In this document: positions 1 to 8,334 of the stretch, piece by piece
Layout of the letters: each line of letters begins with the position of its first letter
Numbering within the stretch: position 1 is the first letter of the stretch
From: Neorhizobium galegae
Lineage (GTDB): Bacteria > Pseudomonadota > Alphaproteobacteria > Rhizobiales > Rhizobiaceae
Length of the DNA stretch: 64,000 bases
Direction: 5' to 3'
Assembly: GCF_021391675.1 (NCBI RefSeq)
Contig: NZ_CP090095.1
Coordinates: 1,121,501-1,185,500 of the forward strand
Translations under genes and position numbers: made by a program
Notes under the pieces: generated by a model
The model's database searches: none
The model's input: the letters and a program-made list of their open reading frames with translations, nothing else
What the model was told of the DNA's origin: nothing

Positions 1-453
1 GACCAGGAAGAGGCGCTGGAACTCGCCGACCGCGTCGTGGTCATGAGCCAGGGCAAGATCGAGCAGGTCGGCTCGGCTGACGACGTTTATGACCGGCCGG
101 GCTCGCCCTTCGTCTTCTCCTTCATCGGCGAGTCCTCGCAGCTCCCGGTCGAGATGAAAGACGGCACCATGCTTTTCCAGGGCCAGCCGATCGGCATTGC
201 GGAGGCGGGCGACGGGGCAGGGGAACTGTTCTTCCGGCCGGAAGACGTGACGCTTGTCGACGCGCCGGATGCGCTGTTCGGCAAGGTCACCGCCTGCCGC
301 CGCCTCGCCGGCACCCGCATCGCCGAGATCGATATCGCCAATGAGGGTCACGCGCCGTATCACGTCGAGGTGGAGGTGCCGCTGCATGCGCCGATCGAGC
401 TCGGCAGCGAAACACGCTTCCGTCCGACACGCTGGAAGGTTTTCCGCAAATAG
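1..453 (+). CDS. cysA: Sulfate/thiosulfate ABC transporter ATP-binding protein, C-terminal part (5' end outside window)
   Basis: The reading frame is open from the first base. It begins inside the ATPase domain with [15 protein letters not shown], the stretch that follows the Walker B/D-loop and carries the end of the H-loop region in CysA/PotA-type ATPases. It continues through the usual [20 protein letters not shown] linker into a regulatory C-terminal domain (FRPEDVTL). The product would energise sulfate import at the inner membrane together with CysT/CysW permeases, which should lie upstream. The C-terminal domain is the CysA type rather than the longer MalK type. About 150 residues are present of an expected 340 or so. 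The sulfate assignment is family inference; another CysA/PotA-like substrate is possible. Confidence 0.8.
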   Translation, partial: DQEEALELADRVVVMSQGKIEQVGSADDVYDRPGSPFVFSFIGESSQLPVEMKDGTMLFQGQPIGIAEAGDGAGELFFRPEDVTLVDAPDALFGKVTACRRLAGTRIAEIDIANEGHAPYHVEVEVPLHAPIELGSETRFRPTRWKVFRK

Positions 454-580
454 CGTTTCTGCAGCCTCGAGATGACATGGGTCGCCCGTACACGCAGCGG
501 CATATATTGTGCCGCTGAAATCGCAGTGCACGCGCCGTTATTGCGTGACGTTTTTACCTTAATCACGGAAAGTTTTCCAA

Positions 581-632
581 AATTGATATGTGTCAATTGT
601 TGATTGACGCAGAACAGGTAAGAACCTTATGG
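581..632 (+). promoter_or_regulatory. Putative promoter and inverted repeat upstream of the lpiA-like gene
   Basis: The 233-base gap between cysA and the lpiA-like gene holds no credible ORF. AATTGA (581-586) and TCAATT (593-598) form a perfect inverted repeat with a 6-base spacer, a typical dimeric-regulator site. Immediately downstream TTGACG (604-609) and TTATGG (627-632), 17 bases apart, are a plausible sigma-70 promoter. lpiA was named for low-pH induction in Rhizobium tropici; whether this site mediates such control is inference. Confidence 0.35.
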
Positions 633-686
633 GCGCAAGCTCTGACGAAATGCAGGCCTAACGCTTATTTCCGCGACGGATAACCT

Positions 687-2006
687 ATGGCAGACATTGC
701 CCACCTCGAAGAACCCTCAGAGCCGGTCGCCGGCTCGCCCGCAAAGCAATCGGCACAATCGGCCATCTCTATGGGGAGGGTGCTGATTGATCGCCTGACT
801 CCCGATACGAGCATTCTTCTGTCTTTCGGTTTCGTTCTGTTCGTGATCGCGCTTGGCGTGAGTGTTTTCCTCGAGGAAAATCTGGTGAGGCTCGGCTGGA
901 GCCTGCTTCTGTCGAACACCAATATCCAGGCACCGACCGGCCTGGCGCTGACGCTCCTGATCGGCACGCTTGCCACCAACCGGCTGCGGCGCCCGCGGCG
1001 CTGCCGCAAGCCGCCGGCGAGCGACGAGATGAACCGCGCCATCGAAATTCTCGCCACCCAGCCGAATGCGAGCGCCGGTCTCGTCCGCCTCGGCGACAAG
1101 AAGCTGCTTTTTTCCGATTGCGGCAACGCGTTCATCATGTACGCCCAGCAGGGCCGTTCCTGGGTGGCGCTGTTCGATCCCATCGGCCCCGGCAGTGCCT
1201 GGTCCGGCCTGACGCTCAAATTCATGGAACATGCCCGCAAGTCGGGCTGCCGTGCCGTTTTCTATCAGGTCTCCCCGGATTTTCTGCCGCTCACCGTCGA
1301 ATCCGGGTTGAAGCCCTACAAGCTCGGCGAACAGGCGGTGGTTGACCTGACGAAATTCGACCTCAAGGGTGGCACCCGGATCAGGCTTCGGCGCGCGGTC
1401 AACCGCGCGGTTCGCGACGGTCTTGAGTTTTCGATGATCGAGGCAGATGACGTGCCCGCAGTTTTCGATGAACTCCGGTCCGTCTCCCGTGTCTGGCTGA
1501 CGGCCCAGAATGCCACGGAAAAAGGCTTTTCGCTCGGAACCTTCCAGCCTCAATACGTGGCGGCCGGCCCGGTTGGCGTCATCCGCATCGAGGGCAAGAT
1601 TGTTGCATTCGCCAACGTCCTTTCGACCGGCTCCGCCGGGGACGCCTGCATCGACCTGATGCGACACCTGCCGAATGCTCATCAGGGCATGATGGTCTTG
1701 CTGTTCGTGCGGATCATGGAGCATCTGAGGGCTGCAGGTTTTCGCACCCTCAACCTCGGCATGGCGCCGCTTGCCGGCCTTTCGACCCATAGCAAGGCGC
1801 CGCTCTGGAACCACGTGTGCGAGCGCATCTTCCAGAATGGCGAGCGTTTCTACAATTTCCGCGGCGTGAGGTTGTTCAAGGACAAGTTCGATCCGGAATG
1901 GCAGCCGCGTTACATCGCCGTCTCCGGCCGTGGCCTGCCGGTCGTTTCACTGGTCGATGTTACCATGCTGATCGGCGGCGGGCTGAAGGGCATCCTTCGC
2001 AGATGA
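687..2006 (+). CDS. lpiA: Short LpiA/MprF-like lysyl-phosphatidylglycerol synthase (DUF2156), without the N-terminal flippase region
   Basis: The 439-residue product has two hydrophobic segments (about residues 42-62 and 72-98) followed by a cytosolic DUF2156 domain (about 110-430) with typical stretches such as ALFDPIGPG, IRLRRAVNRA and NLGMAPLAGL. This domain transfers lysine from Lys-tRNA to phosphatidylglycerol, making a cationic lipid that protects against acid and cationic peptides. LpiA/MprF proteins are usually about 850 residues, with some fourteen membrane helices before this domain. Here only the last two helices remain and no remnant of the others is visible upstream. Its stop overlaps the start of acvB (ATGA), so the two are co-translated, which strongly supports the LpiA assignment. 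Confidence 0.8.
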   Translation: MADIAHLEEPSEPVAGSPAKQSAQSAISMGRVLIDRLTPDTSILLSFGFVLFVIALGVSVFLEENLVRLGWSLLLSNTNIQAPTGLALTLLIGTLATNRLRRPRRCRKPPASDEMNRAIEILATQPNASAGLVRLGDKKLLFSDCGNAFIMYAQQGRSWVALFDPIGPGSAWSGLTLKFMEHARKSGCRAVFYQVSPDFLPLTVESGLKPYKLGEQAVVDLTKFDLKGGTRIRLRRAVNRAVRDGLEFSMIEADDVPAVFDELRSVSRVWLTAQNATEKGFSLGTFQPQYVAAGPVGVIRIEGKIVAFANVLSTGSAGDACIDLMRHLPNAHQGMMVLLFVRIMEHLRAAGFRTLNLGMAPLAGLSTHSKAPLWNHVCERIFQNGERFYNFRGVRLFKDKFDPEWQPRYIAVSGRGLPVVSLVDVTMLIGGGLKGILRR

Positions 2007-3364
2007 AGCTTTTGCCGGTCATTGTTGCAGGCATCACCTTCGTCGCCGCCATCGTCAATATCGTCTCCGACCCGGCCCTGAAGGCCAGGAGCTTGCCGAC
2101 CGACCGGATTTCCTTTCCCGAAGCCAAGGCGACCGGAGTAGTGGTGCTGCTTTCGGGCGGCGAGGGCTGGTCGGATCGCGAGGAGCGGACGTCCGAGGCG
2201 CTGGTCAGGGACGGCGCCCTGGTGGTCGGCGTGGATATTCGCGACTATTACGCAGCGCTCGAGGAAGAGCGGGACGACTGCCTTTATCTGGTTTCCGACA
2301 TCGAAGACGTGACGCGCCAGCTGCACCGTTCGGCCGATATCGCCACCTATCACCCGCCGGTCGTGGCCGGCATTGGCGACGGCGGTACGCTGGCGCTGGC
2401 CATCGCCGCCCAGACGCCGGATTCGACGATTGCCGAGACGCTTGCCATCGACCCGCAGACAGCCATCCCGCTGTCGACCATCCTCTGCACACCGGCGCCA
2501 AAGACGCCGGTCCCCGGCGGCACCGTCTACGGCCTGACGGAAGGCGATCTCCCCAATCCCGTCCGCGTCGTCTTCACTCCAGAGGCCGATGCGGCGGGCC
2601 GCATCCACACGGAAAATCTGAAAAACACCCATCCCGCGATCGAGTACCTGGAAACGGCTGGCGGCGCGGATGTGGCACTGCTGGAGAATACATCGGCCAC
2701 GGTCCGGCGGCTCGCCCAGTCCGCTTCGCCGCTCAATCTGCCGATCGTGCCGATCCATGCGACGCCGAAACACAACACCATGGCGATCATCTATTCCGGC
2801 GACGGCGGCTGGCGCGATATCGACCAGCAGCTCGGCGCCTATCTGAAGGAAGAGGGGATCCCGGTCGTCGGCGTCGATGCATTGCGCTATTTCTGGAGCG
2901 AGCGAACCCCGGAACAGACCGCTGCCGACCTTTCCCATATCATCGGTTCCTACCGCAAACGCTGGAACGTCGATAACGTCCTGCTGATCGGATATTCCTT
3001 CGGTGCCAATGTCCTGCCGGCCACCTACCGGCTGCTGCCGGAGGCCGACAAGCAGGCGATCTCGCTCGTCTCGCTTCTGGCGCTGTCGCACCAGGCGGAT
3101 TTCGAGATCGACGTGACCGGCTGGCTCGGTTTTACCGGCAGTGGCAAATACGGCGATCCGGTCGACGATCTTCGCGAGGTCGAGCCGTCCAAGATCCAAT
3201 GCATCTACGGGCTGGAGGAAGGTGACAGCGCCTGCCCGGCAGTCCGGGAGATCCGCGGCACCCAGGTTCTCGCCCGCGAAGGCGGCCACCATTTCGACGG
3301 CGACTACCGCGCCCTCAACCGCCTGATCGTCGACAGGGCCGTGGCGCTGATGGCGACCAACTGA
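2003..3364 (+). CDS. acvB: AcvB/VirJ family periplasmic alpha/beta hydrolase (lysyl-PG hydrolase type)
   Basis: The start is the ATG inside the ATGA overlap with the lpiA-like gene; it is followed at once by a hydrophobic export signal (about residues 1-20, LLPVIVAGITFVAAIV). The 453 residues match AcvB length and contain two VirJ-like halves. Each half opens with a GGxGW-type strand (LLSGGEGWSD near residue 50, IYSGDGGWRD near 265). The second half carries the serine nucleophile in GYSFG (S332) and a C-terminal GGHHFDG histidine. The first half has GIGDGG in place of a GxSxG motif and is probably not catalytic. In Agrobacterium acvB is needed for virulence, and the family is reported to hydrolyse lysyl-phosphatidylglycerol, which fits the gene partner. 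Confidence 0.9.
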   Translation: MKLLPVIVAGITFVAAIVNIVSDPALKARSLPTDRISFPEAKATGVVVLLSGGEGWSDREERTSEALVRDGALVVGVDIRDYYAALEEERDDCLYLVSDIEDVTRQLHRSADIATYHPPVVAGIGDGGTLALAIAAQTPDSTIAETLAIDPQTAIPLSTILCTPAPKTPVPGGTVYGLTEGDLPNPVRVVFTPEADAAGRIHTENLKNTHPAIEYLETAGGADVALLENTSATVRRLAQSASPLNLPIVPIHATPKHNTMAIIYSGDGGWRDIDQQLGAYLKEEGIPVVGVDALRYFWSERTPEQTAADLSHIIGSYRKRWNVDNVLLIGYSFGANVLPATYRLLPEADKQAISLVSLLALSHQADFEIDVTGWLGFTGSGKYGDPVDDLREVEPSKIQCIYGLEEGDSACPAVREIRGTQVLAREGGHHFDGDYRALNRLIVDRAVALMATN

Positions 3365-3466
3365 CCGTCGATAGCGGGCTGACGTTCAAGAAACGGTGAA
3401 ACCTCTGGTCATCTTCGGAGACGGCCTACATCTCCGGCATATGATCCGGAACATAGGAGAGCCGCC

Positions 3467-3850
3467 ATGCCCCGCCTTTCGATCGCCCGCATTCTAGCCA
3501 GCACCATGATCGCCGCGTCGCTCGCCGGCACTGCCGTTGCTCATCACGGCTGGTCCTGGGCGCAAGCCGACCAGATAGACCTCAAGGGTACGATCCAGTC
3601 GATTTCGTTCGCACCGCCGCATCCGACGCTCGAAGTCAGAGCCGAAGACGGCGTCTGGCGCGTCGAGCTCGGCAATCCCAACCAGACCCAGCGCTCCGGA
3701 TTCGTCGAAGGGCAGGCCAAGGTCGGTGACCCGATCACCGCCACCGGCAACCGCTCCGAAGACCGCAGTGAAAAACGCCTGAAGGCCGTCCGGATCGTGG
3801 TTTCCGGCAAGACCTTCGATATCTATCCGGAACGCATCAAGACCAATTGA
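3467..3850 (+). CDS. Small exported DUF6152-type protein
   Basis: 127 residues with a clear Sec signal peptide (about residues 1-26, ending ...AGTAVA) and a mature part that starts HHGWSW. A small beta-rich domain follows (GTIQSISFAPPHPTLEV, GDPITATGNRSED). This is the layout of the DUF6152 family, whose function is unknown. A good Shine-Dalgarno (AGGAGAG) precedes the ATG. The next gene starts 7 bases after its stop and encodes a membrane protein, so the pair is probably a two-gene envelope operon, as often seen for this family. Family assignment is by eye. Confidence 0.75.
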   Translation: MPRLSIARILASTMIAASLAGTAVAHHGWSWAQADQIDLKGTIQSISFAPPHPTLEVRAEDGVWRVELGNPNQTQRSGFVEGQAKVGDPITATGNRSEDRSEKRLKAVRIVVSGKTFDIYPERIKTN

Positions 3851-3857
3851 GGCGGGC

Positions 3858-4328
3858 ATGGAATTCCTCGCCATGGCTGCTGAAACGCCGCTCGCGCGGG
3901 CGCTGATCACCTCTTCGACGCTTTATCTTCTGGTCAACGCCGCGCACATCCTCGGCATCGGCATGCTGTTCGGCGCCATCCTGGCGCTCGACCTCCGGCT
4001 GCTAGGGTTTGCCCCGGCCATCCCGCTTGCCGTGGTCGCGCCCTATCTGTCGCGCCTGGCCGGCGCCGGCGTCATCCTCGCCATCCTCACCGGCCTCTGT
4101 CTGTTCTCGGTCCGGCCGCTGGAATATGCCCGCAACCCGGCTTTCCTCGCCAAACTCGGCTTCGTGGCGCTTGGCCTTCTGAACGTCGCTGTGGTTCATT
4201 TCAATCCCGGGTGGCGGGCGGTGCTCGCCGGCGATGCGCCGACGACGGCACTTCGGTTTTCCGCCGTCCTCTCGATCGTGCTCTGGATCAGCGCGGTGAT
4301 TGCCGGCAGATGGATCGGGTTTTTGTAG
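3858..4328 (+). CDS. Integral membrane protein (DUF6644/DUF2214-like)
   Basis: 156 residues, very hydrophobic, with about four to five predicted membrane segments (near 17-45, 53-75, 90-115 and 130-155) and few charged residues. The segment LVNAAHILGIGMLFGAI resembles DUF2214/DUF6644 membrane proteins, which usually follow a DUF6152 exported protein as here. No catalytic motif is seen and the role is unknown. It is co-transcribed with the preceding gene to judge by the 7-base gap. Confidence 0.7.
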   Translation: MEFLAMAAETPLARALITSSTLYLLVNAAHILGIGMLFGAILALDLRLLGFAPAIPLAVVAPYLSRLAGAGVILAILTGLCLFSVRPLEYARNPAFLAKLGFVALGLLNVAVVHFNPGWRAVLAGDAPTTALRFSAVLSIVLWISAVIAGRWIGFL

Positions 4329-4376
4329 GCTGGTTTCGTCGCGTCATTTTGAGTATTATCGGTTGACCGTGACCGT

Positions 4377-4381
4377 GGAGG
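4377..4381 (+). promoter_or_regulatory. Ribosome-binding site that fixes a TTG start for the antitoxin
   Basis: GGAGG lies 5 bases before the TTG at 4387. An upstream in-frame extension to 4300 has no such site, and the two in-frame GTG codons at 4369 and 4375 lie before or on it. The antitoxin therefore most likely starts at TTG 4387, giving the N-terminus MQTVVELPD that is typical of the family. Confidence 0.6.
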
Positions 4382-4386
4382 TTTAC

Positions 4387-4602
4387 TTGCAGACCGTAGT
4401 CGAGTTGCCAGATGCTGAAGTCGAGGCATTGGACCGTTTGGCGCAGAAGGAGAACATATCTCGATCTGTTCTGATCGAGCGTGCCGTGCACGATTTTCTG
4501 CAGAAAAGTGACAAGCAAAAGAGAGCCGAAGCTTTCGGCCTGTGGGGTAATCGCATCGTCGATGGCTTGGACTTTCAGCAAAAAGTCCGCGATGAATGGT
4601 GA
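4387..4602 (+). CDS. vapB: CopG/ribbon-helix-helix antitoxin of a VapBC-type pair
   Basis: 71 residues from the TTG start. The N-terminal ribbon-helix-helix (TVVELPDAEVEALDRLAQ, then ISRSVLIERAVHDFL) binds the operon promoter as a dimer. The C-terminal tail (about residues 45-71) should wrap the toxin and block its active site. Its stop overlaps the toxin start by 7 bases. The pair is visibly AT-richer than its neighbours and sits between an envelope operon and betA, which suggests acquisition by transfer. Confidence 0.75.
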   Translation: MQTVVELPDAEVEALDRLAQKENISRSVLIERAVHDFLQKSDKQKRAEAFGLWGNRIVDGLDFQQKVRDEW

Positions 4603-4973
4603 GCGATAGCGCCGTTCTCGATACGAATATTATCGTCGATTATTTGAATTCCGTATCCGAGGGGCGTGAGGAATTTGAACGATACGAAAATCCAAGCATC
4701 AGCATTGTGACATGGATGGAAGTGCTCGTCGGTGTGCCTCCACATCTCGCTGCGGCAACACGAGAATTCCTTAATGCGCTGAATATCATCGCGCTTGACG
4801 ATGCAGTTGCCGAAAGGGCCGTGTCCCTTCGCCAGAAGCACAAGATGAAGCTTCCCGATGCGATCATCTGGGCGAGCGCGGATACTCACTCAATGCTGCT
4901 CGTCACAAGGAACACGAAGGACTTTCCTGCAAATCTGCCGGGAATTCGCGTACCTTACGTTTTGCGCCATTGA
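4596..4973 (+). CDS. vapC: PIN-domain ribonuclease toxin (VapC family)
   Basis: 125 residues forming a complete PIN domain. The acidic metal-binding residues are visible: D9 in VLDTNIIVDYL, E42 in TWMEVLVG, D88 in KLPDAIIWASA and D109 in NTKDF. VapC toxins cleave tRNA or rRNA when freed from their antitoxin; the target here cannot be told. The toxin starts inside the antitoxin gene, as is usual. Its stop codon (4971-4973) directly abuts the betA stop codon on the other strand with no spacer, so the two genes converge without room for a separate terminator. Confidence 0.85.
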   Translation: MVSDSAVLDTNIIVDYLNSVSEGREEFERYENPSISIVTWMEVLVGVPPHLAAATREFLNALNIIALDDAVAERAVSLRQKHKMKLPDAIIWASADTHSMLLVTRNTKDFPANLPGIRVPYVLRH

Positions 4974-6626
4974 CTACCGGTCACTCACCATCGCCCGCGG
5001 GTTGACCCAGGGTTCCTGATTGCTGCGGGGCAGGGGCGTCCTGCCGAGAATATGGTCGGCCGCCTTTTCGCCGGTCATGATCGAGGGGCCGTTGAGGTTG
5101 CCGTAGGTCACATGCGGGAAGATCGACGAGTCCGCGACCCTGAGGCCCTCGACCCCGATCACCCGGCATTCCGGATCGACGACCGCGAGCGGGTCGTCGG
5201 CACGGCCCATGCGGCAGGTGCCGCAGGGGTGATAGGCGCTTTCCAGATGCTCGCGCAGGAATGCGTCGATCTGGTCGTCGGTCTCGACCTGCTCCCCCGG
5301 CTGAATTTCCGGACCACGATACTGGTCGAACGCCTTCTGGGAGAAGATCTCCCGGGTGAGCCGCACGCAGTGGCGGAACTTCTCCCAGTCTTCGGGATGG
5401 CTCATGTAGTTGAAGCGGATCATCGGATCGGCCTTCGGATCGGACGAGCGCAACGTCACGCTTCCGCGTGATTTTGACAGATTGTAGCCGACATGCGCCT
5501 GGAACCCATGGCTTTTTGCCGCCGCGCGGCCGTCATAGGAAATCGCCACCGGCAGGAAATGGTATTGGATATCCGGCTGAGTGAGACCGGCGCTCGAGCG
5601 CAGGAAGGCGCAGGCCTCGAACTGGTTGGAGGCGCCAAGGCCGCCCTTCGACAGCAGCCACTGCGCGCCGACCACCCCCTGCCAGAACCAGGGCAGCCAG
5701 GAATAGAGCGATACCGGCTTGGTCGAAACCTGCTGGAAATAGAATTCCATATGGTCCTGCAGGTTGGCGCCGACGCCCGGCCGGTCGGCCTTCACCTCGA
5801 TGCCCATCTCCTTCAGATGATCCGCAGGTCCGATACCGGACAGCATCAGCAGTTTCGGCGAGTTGAAGGAGGAGGCCGAGACGATCACCTCGCGGTTGGC
5901 CATAATGGTCTCGGTAACGCCCCGCCTTTCGATCTCCACGCCGATGGCCCGGCCGTTCTCGATGACCACTTTCTGCGCCAGCCCATAGATCAATTGGACA
6001 TTCTTGCGCTTTAGCGCCGGCCGCAGATAGGCGTTGGCGGCGGACCAGCGGCGACCGTTATGGATCGTCTGCTCCATCAGCCCGAAACCTTCCTGCTTCG
6101 AGCCATTATAGTCCTCGGTCATCTCGAACCCGGCCTGGGAGCCCGCCTGGATGAAGGCGTGGAAGAGCGGATTGGTCACCGGCCCACGCTTTACATGCAG
6201 CGGCCCGTCCGTGCCGCGCCAGCCTTCCTCGCCGCCATGGCTATGTTCCATCCGCTTGAAATAGGGCAGCACGTCCGCATAGGCCCAGCCCTGCGCGCCG
6301 AGCTCCTCCCAGCGGTTATAATCCTCGGCGTGACCACGCACATAGACGAGCCCGTTGATCGACGACGACCCGCCGATCACCTTTCCGCGCGGCGCGGTGA
6401 TGCGGCGGTTGTTGAGGTTCGGCTCGGGCTCGGAGAGATAACCCCAGTTGTAGCGTTTCATGCTCATCGGCCAGGCCAGCGCCCCCGGCATCTGGATGAA
6501 TGGCCCGAAATCCGTGCCCCCCGCCTCGATGACGATCACCGAATTTTTGCCGTCCTCTGACAGGCGATAGGCCATGGCCGAGCCCGCCGATCCGGAACCG
6601 ATGATGACGAAATCTGCCTGAAGCAT
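4974..6626 (-). CDS. betA: Choline dehydrogenase (GMC oxidoreductase)
   Basis: 550 residues when started at the ATG giving [17 protein letters not shown]; the 33-codon in-frame extension runs into the repeat at 6669-6842 and is not coding. The FAD-binding GSGSAG motif is at residues 10-15. GMC signatures follow ([18 protein letters not shown], then SGIGPADHL), and the C-terminal catalytic region holds [10 protein letters not shown] and [16 protein letters not shown]. It oxidises choline to betaine aldehyde, feeding BetB to make the osmoprotectant glycine betaine. It is the last gene of betC-betB-betA and is separated from betB by an inserted repeat element. Confidence 0.93.
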   Translation of the reverse strand: MLQADFVIIGSGSAGSAMAYRLSEDGKNSVIVIEAGGTDFGPFIQMPGALAWPMSMKRYNWGYLSEPEPNLNNRRITAPRGKVIGGSSSINGLVYVRGHAEDYNRWEELGAQGWAYADVLPYFKRMEHSHGGEEGWRGTDGPLHVKRGPVTNPLFHAFIQAGSQAGFEMTEDYNGSKQEGFGLMEQTIHNGRRWSAANAYLRPALKRKNVQLIYGLAQKVVIENGRAIGVEIERRGVTETIMANREVIVSASSFNSPKLLMLSGIGPADHLKEMGIEVKADRPGVGANLQDHMEFYFQQVSTKPVSLYSWLPWFWQGVVGAQWLLSKGGLGASNQFEACAFLRSSAGLTQPDIQYHFLPVAISYDGRAAAKSHGFQAHVGYNLSKSRGSVTLRSSDPKADPMIRFNYMSHPEDWEKFRHCVRLTREIFSQKAFDQYRGPEIQPGEQVETDDQIDAFLREHLESAYHPCGTCRMGRADDPLAVVDPECRVIGVEGLRVADSSIFPHVTYGNLNGPSIMTGEKAADHILGRTPLPRSNQEPWVNPRAMVSDR

Positions 6627-6668
6627 GTCAGTGTTCTCCAGGTATCTTTTTGAGGTCGCGCCGTGCCA

Positions 6669-6842
6669 ACCCCCCTCTGGCCTGCCGGCCATCTCCCCCA
6701 CGGGTGGGGAGATCACAGGCGGCATGACCTTCCCGCCATTTGAACGTTGCGCCCATCGGCACGGCCTTTTGTTTGGGGAAGCCGGTGCGCCCAGCCAATC
6801 TCCCCACCTGTGGGGGAGATGGCCGGCAGGCCAGAGGGGGGC
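6669..6842. repeat. RIME-like inverted-repeat element, copy 1 (GGCC subtype)
   Basis: Two arms of about 46 bases in inverted orientation (6669-6714 and 6797-6842) flank about 80 bases of unrelated sequence. Each arm contains a small hairpin GGCC-TGCC-GGCC and a second hairpin built on ATCTCCCC / GGGGAGAT. It fills the gap between betB and betA. Rhizobial intergenic mosaic elements (RIME) look like this; three further copies lie at 28765, 46456 and 55276. It may act as a partial terminator or an mRNA-stability element within the operon. Confidence 0.85.
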
Positions 6843-6869
6843 GGACTTGCGCGGCGGTCAAAGACAACA

Positions 6870-8333
6870 TCAATACGGCGCCTCGACCTTGCCCATGCCC
6901 ACATAGACCGTCTTCAGCTCCGAATAATGCTCCAGCGCGGCCAGCGAATTTTCGCGCCCGAAGCCGGATTGTTTCGATCCGCCGAAGGGGATTTCCACCG
7001 GGCAGAGATTGTAGGTATTGATCCACAACGTCCCGGCCTCGAGCTGATCGACGACACGATGCCCGCGCGTCAGATCGGACGTGAACACCCCGCCCGAAAG
7101 GCCGAATTCGGTACCGTTGGCGCGGGCGATGACCTCGGCCTCGTCGTCGAAGTCGAGCACGCACATGACAGGCCCGAAAATCTCTTCCCGCGCGATCGTC
7201 ATGTCGTCGGTGACGTCGGCGAAGACGGTCGGCTGCACGTAATAACCTTCGCCGGTCACGTGGTTGGGAATGCCGCCGCCGGTGACGAGCGTGGCACCCT
7301 CGGTCTTGCCCTTTTCGATATAGCTCATCACCTTCTGGCGTTGGTCGAAGGAGACCATCGGCCCGATCTGGGTCGCCTCGTCCATCGGATCGCCGATTAC
7401 CATGTTTTCCGTACGTGCCTTGAGACGCGACAGGAACGTCTCCTTGATGCTCCGCTGCACGAAGACGCGGGTGCCGTTGGAGCAGACCTGGCCGGTCGAA
7501 TAGAAATTGCCGAGCATCGCCCCGCCGATCGCCGAGTCGATGTCGGCGTCGTCGAAGACGATCAGCGGCGATTTGCCGCCGAGCTCCATCGTCACATGCT
7601 TGAGGCTGCCGGCAGCTGCGGCCGCCACCTTGCGGCCGGTCGGCACCGAGCCGGTCAGCGACACCTTGGCGACATCCGGATGGTTGACCAGCAGCGGCCC
7701 GGTCGTCCGGTCGCCCTGGATGACGTTGTAGAGTCCCTTGGGCAGACCGGCCTCGATCAGGATCTCTGCGATCTTCAGCGCCCCGAGCGGCGTGTTTTCC
7801 GAAGGCTTGAACACCATGGCATTGCCGCAGATCAGCGCGGGGGCGCCCTTCCAGCAGGCGATCTGCTGCGGATAGTTCCAGGCGCCGATGCCGACGCAGA
7901 CGCCTAAAGGCACCCGTTTCGTATAGGCAAAATCCTGCCCCAGCGGGATGTAGCTGCCGTTGAGTCCTGCCGCTGCGATACCCCCGAAGAATTCGAAGCT
8001 GTCGGCACCCGATGTCGGATCGGCGACGATGGTTTCCTGGATCGGCTTGCCCGTATCGAGCGTCTCCAGTTCGGAAAGCTCGCGGTTGCGCTCCCGCATG
8101 ATGTCGGCGGCGCGTTTGAGGATGCGGCCGCGGGCGGTCGGGCTCATCGCTGCCCATGCTGGCTGGGCGCGCCTAGCGGCCGCAATCGCCCTCTCGACGA
8201 TCGCGGGCGTGGCCGCATGCAGTCGCGCGATCACCTCTCCCGTTGCCGGGTAGAGGCTTTCGATGACGGTGCCGTCGGTATCCTCGACATATTCGCCGTC
8301 GATGAAATGGCTGGCGATCGGCTGGGCTTTCAT
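6870..8333 (-). CDS. betB: Betaine-aldehyde dehydrogenase
   Basis: 487 residues of NAD(P)-dependent aldehyde dehydrogenase. The general-base glutamate is in [12 protein letters not shown] and the catalytic cysteine in [12 protein letters not shown]. The C-terminus has the [17 protein letters not shown] stretch typical of BetB. It oxidises betaine aldehyde to glycine betaine in the cytosol. It starts one base after the betC stop, so translation is probably coupled. The N-terminal [10 protein letters not shown] matches rhizobial BetB proteins. Confidence 0.93.
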   Translation of the reverse strand: MKAQPIASHFIDGEYVEDTDGTVIESLYPATGEVIARLHAATPAIVERAIAAARRAQPAWAAMSPTARGRILKRAADIMRERNRELSELETLDTGKPIQETIVADPTSGADSFEFFGGIAAAGLNGSYIPLGQDFAYTKRVPLGVCVGIGAWNYPQQIACWKGAPALICGNAMVFKPSENTPLGALKIAEILIEAGLPKGLYNVIQGDRTTGPLLVNHPDVAKVSLTGSVPTGRKVAAAAAGSLKHVTMELGGKSPLIVFDDADIDSAIGGAMLGNFYSTGQVCSNGTRVFVQRSIKETFLSRLKARTENMVIGDPMDEATQIGPMVSFDQRQKVMSYIEKGKTEGATLVTGGGIPNHVTGEGYYVQPTVFADVTDDMTIAREEIFGPVMCVLDFDDEAEVIARANGTEFGLSGGVFTSDLTRGHRVVDQLEAGTLWINTYNLCPVEIPFGGSKQSGFGRENSLAALEHYSELKTVYVGMGKVEAPY

Positions 8334-8334
8334 C

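Noticed and set aside
4300..4386. Extension of the antitoxin to an ATG at 4300
   Set aside because: It lies inside the end of the preceding membrane-protein gene and lacks a ribosome-binding site, whereas GGAGG stands correctly before TTG 4387.
6669..6842. The repeated inverted arms as a CRISPR array
   Set aside because: Only two inverted arms per locus, no direct repeats with uniform spacers, and no cas genes.
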